Positions 1 through 5,056 of a DNA stretch of 6,094 bases are shown here, in pieces. The stretch is taken from NCBI GenBank assembly GCA_018882485.1, contig VERU01000170.1, positions 1-6,094 on the forward strand. The letters are read 5' to 3'. The position numbers and the translations under genes were made by a program. Source of the DNA: Rhodoferax sp. (GTDB taxonomy: Bacteria; Pseudomonadota; Gammaproteobacteria; Burkholderiales; Burkholderiaceae_C). A model generated the notes under the pieces. The model made no database searches and was not told where the DNA came from. It saw only the letters and a list, made by a program, of their open reading frames with translations. The first letter of the stretch is position 1. Every line of letters starts with the position of its first letter.

Positions 1-2
1 AC

Positions 3-1946
3 GCCTGGCTGGGCCGCGCCGCCGCCGGGCTCTTCGCCGCGCTGCAGGCGGCGCATTGGCTGCCGGGCGCAGCACCCGTCCCGGCGGATGCCGGGGACGG
101 GCCGCTGCTGCGGCTGGTCCAGCCGGACATCCCGCAATCGCTGAAATGGGATCCGCGCGCCCGCCAGGACCATCTGCGCCTGACCGCCGACCTGTCCTAC
201 GCCCCCGGCTACGAACGGATCGACCATCTGATCTGGCCCGAGACCGCGACGCTGTTCCCGCTCGCCGGCGATCCCGCCTTCCGGCTCGACCTCGCCCGGC
301 TGGTGCCGCCCGCGGGCTATCTGCTGACGGGATCGACGCGGGTCGAACGCGCGCCCGTCCTGCGCGCCTGGAACAGCCTGCACGCGCTGGACGCCAATGG
401 CGAGATCCGCGCCACCTACGACAAGTTCCATCTCGTGCCCTTCGGCGAGTACGTGCCGCTGCGCGGGATCCTGCCGCTGGAGCGCATCACGGTCGGCCCG
501 GTCGATTTCTCGTCCGGCCCCGGGCCGCGGACGATCCGCCTGCCCGGCCTGCCCGCCTTCAGCCCGCTGATCTGCTACGAGAGCATCTTTCCGCGCGCCG
601 TCCGCCATCCCGTCGACCGGCCGGACTGGATCCTGCTGGCGACCAACGACGCGTGGTTCGGCTCCTCGGCGGGACCCTACCAGCATTACGCCGCCTCGCG
701 CTTCCGCGCCATCGAGGAGGGCCTGCCGGTCGTGCGCGCCGCCAATGGCGGCATCTCGGCGGTCATCGACGGCGAGGGCCGGGTGCGCGCGGCGCTGGCG
801 CTGGGCGCGCGGACCCATCTCGACGCGCGGTTGCCCCGCGCGCTGCCGCCGCCGCCCTATGCCCGGGCCGGCGACGCGCTGCTGGCGGCGCTGGCGCTGG
901 CGCTGCTGCTGGCCGGCTGCGCCGACACCGCCTACCTGCTGCAGTCGGCCGGCGGCCACCTGCGGCTGCTGCAGGCCGCCCGGCCGGTGAGCGACTGGCT
1001 GGCCGATCCGCAGACCCCGCCGGCCCTGCGCCAGCAGCTCGAACTCGCGCAGCGGCTGCGCGCCTTTGCCGTTGCCGAACTGGCCCTGCCCGACAACGCC
1101 AGCTACCGCCGCCATGCCGAGCTCGGCCGCAGCGCCGTGGTCTGGAACGTGGTGGCCGCTCCCGAGTTCTCGCTCGCGCTGCAGACCTGGTGCTTCCCCG
1201 TCACCGGCTGCGTCGGCTACCGGGGCTATTTCGCCGAGGACGCCGCCCACCGGCAGGCCGCGCTGCTGCGCGCGCAGGGCCTGGAAGTCAGCGTCTACGG
1301 CGTGCCCGCCTATTCCACCCTGGGCTGGCTCAACTGGGCCGGTGGCGACCCCCTGCTGAGCACGTTCATCCATTACCCCGAGGGCGAACTGGCCCGGCTG
1401 CTGTTTCACGAACTGGCCCACCAGGTGCTCTACGTGCCGGACGACACCCGCTTCAACGAATCCTTTGCCAGCGCCGTCGAAGGCCTGGGTGCGCGCCAGT
1501 GGCTGCAGCGCCACGGCAGCGCGGCAGCCCGGCGCGAGGACGCCGAACGCCAGGCGCGCCGGGCCGATTTCCGGGCGCTGACCCAGGCCACGCGCCGCCG
1601 CCTGGCCGAACTTTATGAACAAAAAGGCCCTCCAGCCCTTGATCCATCAGCACTTCGTGCTATGAAAAATGAAGTGATGCGGGACTTTCGCGCCGACCAC
1701 GCCCGGCTGCGCGCCGGCTGGGGGGCTTACCCCGGTTACGACGCCTGGGTGGCCCAGGCCAACAACGCCGCCCTGGGCGCGCAGGCGGCGTACGACGACC
1801 TCGTGCCCGCCTTCGAAGCCCTGTTCGAGCGTCAGGGTCGCGACTGGCGGCGGTTTTATGATGCGGTCCGGCGCCTGGCCGACCTGCCGGCGCCTGCGCG
1901 TCTGGACGCGCTCACCCGACCCCTGCCGGAGCACACCCGTGGCTGA
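3..1946 (+). CDS. lnt: Apolipoprotein N-acyltransferase (C-terminal half) fused in frame to a COG4324-type aminopeptidase; 5' partial
   Basis: The frame is open from the window edge to TGA at 1944-1946 (647 visible codons; start outside the window). Residues 1-20 are a hydrophobic helix, followed by a CN-hydrolase (nitrilase-like) domain. All three catalytic residues expected of Lnt are visible: Glu80 in IWPETATLF, Lys141 in YDKFHLVPFGEYVP and Cys191 in LICYESIFP. Their spacing is close to E. coli Lnt (E267, K335, C387). NDAWFG and a GPYQH segment also fit. Lnt N-acylates the N-terminal cysteine of lipoproteins at the periplasmic face of the inner membrane. Instead of ending after the last membrane helix (about 286-304), the frame runs into a complete aminopeptidase-like domain, described separately. 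No frameshift or stop separates the halves. The Lnt half looks more alphaproteobacterial than burkholderial to me, so a chimeric join is possible. The Lnt identification is firm; whether the fusion is biological is open. Confidence 0.85.
   Translation, partial: AWLGRAAAGLFAALQAAHWLPGAAPVPADAGDGPLLRLVQPDIPQSLKWDPRARQDHLRLTADLSYAPGYERIDHLIWPETATLFPLAGDPAFRLDLARLVPPAGYLLTGSTRVERAPVLRAWNSLHALDANGEIRATYDKFHLVPFGEYVPLRGILPLERITVGPVDFSSGPGPRTIRLPGLPAFSPLICYESIFPRAVRHPVDRPDWILLATNDAWFGSSAGPYQHYAASRFRAIEEGLPVVRAANGGISAVIDGEGRVRAALALGARTHLDARLPRALPPPPYARAGDALLAALALALLLAGCADTAYLLQSAGGHLRLLQAARPVSDWLADPQTPPALRQQLELAQRLRAFAVAELALPDNASYRRHAELGRSAVVWNVVAAPEFSLALQTWCFPVTGCVGYRGYFAEDAAHRQAALLRAQGLEVSVYGVPAYSTLGWLNWAGGDPLLSTFIHYPEGELARLLFHELAHQVLYVPDDTRFNESFASAVEGLGARQWLQRHGSAAARREDAERQARRADFRALTQATRRRLAELYEQKGPPALDPSALRAMKNEVMRDFRADHARLRAGWGAYPGYDAWVAQANNAALGAQAAYDDLVPAFEALFERQGRDWRRFYDAVRRLADLPAPARLDALTRPLPEHTRG
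1611..1680. repeat. AT-richer palindromic segment resembling a Comamonadaceae dispersed repeat, embedded in the aminopeptidase frame
   Basis: By my count 39 of 70 bases here are A or T (about 56%), against roughly 30% around it, so the change is abrupt. It contains A5 followed by GGCCCTCCAGCCCTTGATC, and an imperfect hairpin at 1645-1664: CAT, a bulged C, AGCAC, loop TTC, GTGCT, ATG. The order (A-run, GGCC, TCCAGC, CTTGAT, then an AGC-type hairpin and another A-run) resembles short, mostly intergenic repeats that I recall from Acidovorax and relatives. That match is from memory, not from a search. Here it is translated without a stop, as roughly YEQKGPPALDPSALRAMKN, in the loop between two predicted helices of the aminopeptidase. 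Confidence 0.5.
1928..1931 (+). promoter_or_regulatory. Ribosome binding site for the PHA-system gene
   Basis: GGAG lies 7 bases before the GTG at 1939. It supports that GTG over the ATG at 1858, which would add 27 residues read out of frame through the end of the aminopeptidase. Confidence 0.55.
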
Positions 1947-2238
1947 TCTGCACATCGTTCGCGCGCACGACCTCGGTCTGCCCAAGGCCCGCCAGCTGGC
2001 CTGGCGCTGGGCCGAACAGGCCGAGCAGGAATTCGGCATGGCCTGCACCGTGCAGGAGGGTGTGCAGGAAGACGAGGTCCGCTTCACCCGCTCCGGCGTC
2101 GAAGGCACGCTGGTCGTCAGCGCCGACCGCTTCGAACTCGACGCCCGGCTGGGTTTTCTGCTGGGCGCCTTCAAGAGCCGCATCGAAGGCGAGATCGTGC
2201 GCAAGCTCGACGAGCTGCTGGCCCAGCCGCCCGGGTAG
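1939..2238 (+). CDS. Putative polyhydroxyalkanoic acid system protein (PHA_gran_rgn family)
   Basis: This is a small soluble protein of 99 residues with no signal peptide or membrane segment. The start HIVRAHDLGLPKARQLAW, the middle EFGMAC...RSGVEGTL and the C-terminal block ADRFELDARLGFLLGAFKSR match the pattern I know for the PHA_gran_rgn family (TIGR02610/PF09650). Members sit near polyhydroxyalkanoate genes and are thought to be granule-associated or regulatory; the molecular activity is not established. The GTG start is chosen because it has GGAG at 7 bases' spacing and yields the conserved N-terminus. It overlaps the upstream gene by 8 bases (GTGGCTGA), which suggests co-transcription and translational coupling. 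No PHA synthase or phasin gene lies in the window, so a PHA role rests on family membership alone. Confidence 0.85.
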   Translation: MADLHIVRAHDLGLPKARQLAWRWAEQAEQEFGMACTVQEGVQEDEVRFTRSGVEGTLVVSADRFELDARLGFLLGAFKSRIEGEIVRKLDELLAQPPG

Positions 2239-2341
2239 CCCAGGCAGCTCCAGTGGCTCCAGGAGCTCCGGCCCCCCGATCCGTCCGATCGGCCGCGCCG
2301 CAGGCCCCGCGCCCGAGCCCGGGGCCGGGCGCATCACCGGC
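2239..2341. terminator. Convergent intergenic gap with two perfect inverted repeats, possible bidirectional terminator
   Basis: The 103-base gap separates the 3' ends of the PHA-system gene (+) and the acyl-CoA-binding gene (-). It holds two perfect hairpins: CCGATC (2276-2281) with GATCGG (2287-2292), loop of 5; and GGCCCCG (2303-2309) with CGGGGCC (2320-2326), loop of 10. Neither is followed by a T-run on either strand, so they do not meet the classical rho-independent pattern. They could stall polymerase or protect the 3' ends of both transcripts. Chance palindromes are common at this GC content. Confidence 0.3.
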
Positions 2342-2596
2342 TCACTCCAGGGAGTCGATCAGCTCGATGTAGCGCTGCATCGCGTCCTCGGCCGGGGTGC
2401 CCTTCAGCCCGTTCCAGGCCTCCCACTTGGCGCGCCCCACCATGTCGCCAAAGCCGGGCTTCTTGTCGCCGTTGTCGCCCTGCGTGGCCTGCTTGTACAG
2501 ACCGTAGATCTGCAGCAGCGTGGTGTTGGGCGGACGCTGTGTCAGCGTCTTGGACTGGGCCACCGCCGCCTCGAAGCGGGTTTTCAGATCGGACAT
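2342..2596 (-). CDS. Acyl-CoA-binding protein (ACBP family)
   Basis: This 84-residue protein covers one complete ACBP four-helix domain, the usual length for stand-alone members. It binds medium- and long-chain acyl-CoA in the cytosol, buffering and delivering it to acyltransferases and other enzymes. Aligning by eye to bovine ACBP, the ligand-contacting positions are kept: Tyr31 and Lys35 in IYGLYKQATQGD, Lys57 in GRAKWEAWNGLKG, and Tyr76 in AMQRYIELI. The start ATG (2594-2596) is preceded by AAGGA (plus-strand 2605-2609) at 8 bases. An open frame continues upstream but lacks homology. It is transcribed divergently from the WS/DGAT-type gene 147 bases away and converges on the PHA-system gene. 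A partner role with the acyltransferase is plausible, but inferred only from position. Confidence 0.93.
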   Translation of the reverse strand: MSDLKTRFEAAVAQSKTLTQRPPNTTLLQIYGLYKQATQGDNGDKKPGFGDMVGRAKWEAWNGLKGTPAEDAMQRYIELIDSLE

Positions 2597-2743
2597 TGCG
2601 GGTTTCCTTGGGGTATCGGTCCCCGGACCTTCGGGGTTCGCCCGGTATCTTAAGCCGCGAATTCGCCGCAGAATAGGCGCAACCCCGCCGGACCGTGCGC
2701 CCGCCCGGGCCTGCCCACCCCGATCCACCCGTCCACCGTCACC
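2597..2743. promoter_or_regulatory. Divergent intergenic region between the ACBP and WS/DGAT-type genes
   Basis: The 147 bases must hold signals for both divergent genes. The AT-richest part is 2646-2664 (TATCTTAAG followed by a GAATTC). On the minus strand TAAGAT (2647-2652) matches a sigma-70 -10 box at 4 of 6 positions, about 50 bases before the ACBP start, but there is no convincing -35 box. A short hairpin, CCCCG (2621-2625) with CGGGG (2632-2636), would lie in the ACBP leader. I see no clear promoter or Shine-Dalgarno sequence for the plus-strand gene. Confidence 0.35.
2605..2609 (-). promoter_or_regulatory. Ribosome binding site for the acyl-CoA-binding protein gene
   Basis: On the minus strand AAGGA stands 8 bases before the ATG at 2596. 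It is the clearest Shine-Dalgarno sequence in the window and fixes the start of this gene. Confidence 0.7.
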
Positions 2744-4393
2744 ATGGTCCAGCGCCTGCCCCCTGCTGCCGCCGTCCCCTTGCCGCCGCCCGAGCCCGAG
2801 CGCATGAGCCGGGTCGACACCGCCTGGCTGCGCATGGACGCGCCGGGCAACCTGATGATGATCCTGGGCGTCTGGATCCTGCGCCCGGCCATCGACCACG
2901 CCGCCCTGTGCCAGCGCGTCACCGAGCGGCTGCTGCCCTACGCCCGTTTCGTGCAGCGGGTCGAGCACGACCTGACGGGCCCGCGCTGGGTGCCCGATGC
3001 CGATTTCCGCATCGAACGCCATGTGCTGCGCGAGACCCTGGCCCCCGCCCGCCCGCGCCCGCGCCGGACCCGGGGCGCCGCTGCGTCGGTATCGGCACCC
3101 GGCGCCGCTGCGCCGGTATCGGCACCCGGCGCCGCTGCGTCGGCATTGGCACCCGGCACGGCCGTGCCGGCATCGGGTCCGGGCGCCGCCGCGGCCGAGC
3201 AGGCCGCGCTGCAGCAGCGCCTGGCCGAACTCGCCGTCACCCCGCTGGACCCGGCCCATCCGCTGTGGCAGTTCCACCTGGTCGAACACTACCAGGGCGG
3301 CTCGGCGCTGCTGGCGCGCATCCACCACTGCATCGCCGACGGCATCGCCCTGATCGCCGTCATGCAGTCGCTGGTCGACGGCGGCCAGCCCCCTGCGGCC
3401 CGGCCGGTGCAGCCCGCGTCGTCCCCGGACGCAGCGCCCGCCCACCCGGCGTCCCCCCACCCGGCGTCCGCTGCGGCTCCGTCCGCAGCCGGTCTGCTGG
3501 GCTGGCTGGACCAGGCCCTGCAGGCCCTGCCCGGGCGCCCGGCGGCGGCTGCGTCGGCTGCGCACGGGGCCGCAGCGGGCTCCGGTCCGGGCCTCCCGGC
3601 TTCGCGGCCCCTGGCCGCTGAACTGGGCCGCCTGGCGCTGCAGGCCTCGCGCGATGCCGCGGCCCTGGCGCTGATGGACGACGACAGCCCCACCCGGCTC
3701 AAGGGCCAGCCCGGGCGCCACAAGCGGGTGGCCTGGTGCGAACCGATCCCGCTCGACGAGGTCAAGGCCGTGGGCCGGGCGCTGCGCTGCTCGGTCAACG
3801 ACGTGCTGCTGAGCTGCGTGGCCGGCGCCCTGGGCGGCTACCTGCGCGCGCGCGGCGACCGCATCGACGGCCACGAGATCCGCGCCATGGTGCCGGTCAA
3901 CCTGCGCCCGCTGTCGCAGGCCCACCAGCTGGGCAACCGCTTCGGGCTGGCGCCGGTGGTGCTGCCCATCGGGCTGCAGCACCCGCTGGAGCGGCTGTAC
4001 GCCGTGCGCCAGCGCATGGGCGAGCTCAAGGGCAGCCTGCAGCCGCTGCTGGCCTTCGGCCTGCTGGCGGTGGCCGGCCTGCTGGTCAAGCCCGCGCAGG
4101 ACGCGCTGCTGGGCCTGTTCTCGCGCAAGACCACCGCCGTCATGACCAATGTGCCCGGGCCGCCGCGCAAGCTGCGCCTGTGCGGCGCCACGCTGGAGCA
4201 GAGCCTGTTCTGGGTGCCCCAGTCGGGCACCGTGGGGCTGGGGGTGTCCATCCTCAGCTACGGCGGCGGCGTGCAGTTCGGCATCATCAGCGACGCCGGC
4301 CTGTGCCCCGACCCGCAGGCCATCATCGACCGCTTCGAGCCCGAGTTCAGCAGCCTCTCAGTGCTGACGCTGATGCTGCCCTGGGGCGACTGA
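2744..4393 (+). CDS. WS/DGAT-type wax ester synthase / diacylglycerol O-acyltransferase
   Basis: This 549-residue protein has the bacterial WS/DGAT organisation. The N-terminal half carries the acyltransferase active-site motif HHxxxDG as HHCIADG (194-200; His195 is the likely general base), preceded by HPLW (172-175). The C-terminal half has NDVLLS (352-357), MVPVNLRPL (382-390) and TNVPGPP (468-474). These enzymes transfer acyl groups from acyl-CoA to fatty alcohol or diacylglycerol, typically at the inner membrane and lipid-body surface. Most relatives are about 450-480 residues; the excess sits in two Ala/Pro-rich linkers, a 27-bp minisatellite at residues 111-146 and a second linker at about 223-268. 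ATG 2744 is chosen, but ATG 2804 (MSRVDTAWLRMD, where conservation begins) is possible; neither has a good ribosome binding site. The 3' end overlaps the opposing TetR gene by 36 bases. The family is secure; substrate preference cannot be read from sequence. Confidence 0.9.
   Translation: MVQRLPPAAAVPLPPPEPERMSRVDTAWLRMDAPGNLMMILGVWILRPAIDHAALCQRVTERLLPYARFVQRVEHDLTGPRWVPDADFRIERHVLRETLAPARPRPRRTRGAAASVSAPGAAAPVSAPGAAASALAPGTAVPASGPGAAAAEQAALQQRLAELAVTPLDPAHPLWQFHLVEHYQGGSALLARIHHCIADGIALIAVMQSLVDGGQPPAARPVQPASSPDAAPAHPASPHPASAAAPSAAGLLGWLDQALQALPGRPAAAASAAHGAAAGSGPGLPASRPLAAELGRLALQASRDAAALALMDDDSPTRLKGQPGRHKRVAWCEPIPLDEVKAVGRALRCSVNDVLLSCVAGALGGYLRARGDRIDGHEIRAMVPVNLRPLSQAHQLGNRFGLAPVVLPIGLQHPLERLYAVRQRMGELKGSLQPLLAFGLLAVAGLLVKPAQDALLGLFSRKTTAVMTNVPGPPRKLRLCGATLEQSLFWVPQSGTVGLGVSILSYGGGVQFGIISDAGLCPDPQAIIDRFEPEFSSLSVLTLMLPWGD
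3074..3181 (+). repeat. 27-bp coding minisatellite, three near-identical copies plus one degenerate
   Basis: Copies lie at 3074-3100, 3101-3127 and 3128-3154, with a diverged fourth at 3155-3181. Copies 1 and 2 differ at one base. The unit is 9 codons and in frame with the WS/DGAT-type gene, giving GAAASVSAP, GAAAPVSAP, GAAASALAP and GTAVPASGP (residues 111-146), followed by a partial GAAAA. Gain or loss of a unit would leave the frame intact and only change linker length. Confidence 0.9.
3441..3470 (+). repeat. 15-bp tandem direct repeat in the second linker of the WS/DGAT-type gene
   Basis: Two copies of a 15-base unit (3441-3455 and 3456-3470) differ only in the last base. They encode consecutive HPASP and HPASA pentapeptides within an Ala/Pro/Ser-rich stretch that separates the HHxxxDG half from the C-terminal half. 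The repeat is in frame and probably arose by slippage. Confidence 0.75.
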
Positions 4394-5056
4394 GTCCGCC
4401 GGTCCGCTGCGGTAGGCGGCGCTGAGCCCGCGCAGGTGCGCCCGCTGCGCCGCCTCCAGGTGCGGCGTCAGCAACTCCAGCACCTGCCGGGCGCCGTGCA
4501 GCATGGTGTCCTGCGCCGCCTCCTGCTCCAGCGCGTGGCGCGGATCGAGCACATAGGCGTAACTCAGCCAGTAGGTCAGCACCACCAGCATGTTGGTGGC
4601 CATGCGCGGTGCCTCGTCGGGTTCGATGCGCAGCGACCCGCAGCGCACCATGCCGCGCAGCAGCCGCTCCAGCGCCGCCGACTGGGCCTGCAGCAGGCCG
4701 CGCACCTGGGTTTCCAGCAGCCGGTTCTTGCTCAGCAGGTCGTTCAGGTCGCGGTACAGGAAGCGGAATTCCCAGATGCGCTCGAACACGCTGTGCAGAA
4801 AGAACCAGGCGTCCTCCACATCGCGCACCTCGCCGGCGGCCTCCAGCAGGCGGCCCATGTCGCGCTCGAAACGGGCGTACAGCGCATTGATCAGCTCGTC
4901 CTTGGCCGGGTAGTGGTAGTACAGATTGCCCGGGCTGATGCGCAGCTCGGCGGCGATCAGCGTGGTCGACACATTGGGTTCGCCAAAGCGGTTGAACAGG
5001 TCCAGCGTCACCTCCAGGATGCGCTCGGCGGTGCGCCGCGGGGCCTTGCGTGCCAT
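4358..5056 (-). CDS. TetR/AcrR family transcriptional regulator
   Basis: This 232-residue protein has a TetR N-terminal DNA-binding domain at about residues 8-56: TAERILEVTLDLFNRFG, then the helix-turn-helix with LIAAELRISPGNLYYHYPAK and the usual KDELI continuation. The C-terminal part, with FRFLYRDLNDLLSKNRLLE, resembles the PF13972-type ligand-binding domain. TetR proteins are usually dimeric repressors released by a small ligand; given the neighbours, an acyl-CoA or fatty acid is a reasonable guess, but nothing in the sequence proves it. The ATG at 5056 shares its A with the TGA of the upstream patatin-like gene (TGATG), so the two are probably co-transcribed and coupled; only a weak G-rich stretch precedes the start. 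The last ~17 residues (after LRGLSAAYR) are low-complexity, and the final part lies in the 36-base overlap with the opposing gene, so this tail looks like an extension beyond the core fold. Confidence 0.9.
   Translation of the reverse strand: MARKAPRRTAERILEVTLDLFNRFGEPNVSTTLIAAELRISPGNLYYHYPAKDELINALYARFERDMGRLLEAAGEVRDVEDAWFFLHSVFERIWEFRFLYRDLNDLLSKNRLLETQVRGLLQAQSAALERLLRGMVRCGSLRIEPDEAPRMATNMLVVLTYWLSYAYVLDPRHALEQEAAQDTMLHGARQVLELLTPHLEAAQRAHLRGLSAAYRSGPADSVAPGQHQRQH

Larger units (their letters stand above)
831..1946 (+). other. Aminopeptidase domain (COG4324 / Pfam Aminopep-like) of the fusion, with lipobox
   Basis: This is the second half of the fused frame, about 340 residues. It begins with an Ala/Leu-rich stretch ending in a lipobox, LLLAGC, with Cys306 of the visible frame at 918-920. 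The downstream sequence (YLLQSAGGHLRLLQAARPV, CFPVTGCVGYRGYF, YSTLGWLNW) is characteristic of the predicted aminopeptidase family, usually a free-standing exported lipoprotein. The gluzincin zinc site is visible: HELAH at residues 469-473 (His469, Glu470, His473) with a candidate third ligand, Glu486, in NESFA. An in-frame TTG at 831 or GTG at 783 could start a separate lipoprotein precursor whose hydrophobic core is the last Lnt helix, but neither has a convincing ribosome binding site. A repeat-like insertion lies at 1611-1680, well after the zinc site. Substrate is unknown. The family call is strong; the start is uncertain. Confidence 0.8.

Noticed and set aside
56..1618. A long plus-strand open frame (520 codons) overlapping the Lnt-aminopeptidase gene.
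   Set aside because: Its translation is Arg/Pro/Ala-rich with no domain, a typical out-of-frame shadow in GC-rich DNA; the real frame carries the Lnt catalytic residues and the HELAH motif.
1858..1938. ATG at 1858 as the start of the PHA-system protein.
   Set aside because: The extra 27 residues do not resemble the family, and GTG 1939 has a well-placed GGAG and gives the conserved N-terminus.
2276..2326. The two perfect inverted repeats as classical rho-independent terminators.
   Set aside because: Neither has a T-run after the stem on either strand; they are kept only as a low-confidence possible terminator region.
3074..3181. The regular repeats suggested a CRISPR-like array.
   Set aside because: The units are directly adjacent with no spacers, are in frame, and lie inside a recognisable enzyme gene.
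2597..3982. Minus-strand extension of the acyl-CoA-binding protein into a 546-residue protein.
   Set aside because: The added sequence is antisense to the WS/DGAT-type gene, has no recognisable domain, and the ACBP start has its own AAGGA ribosome binding site.
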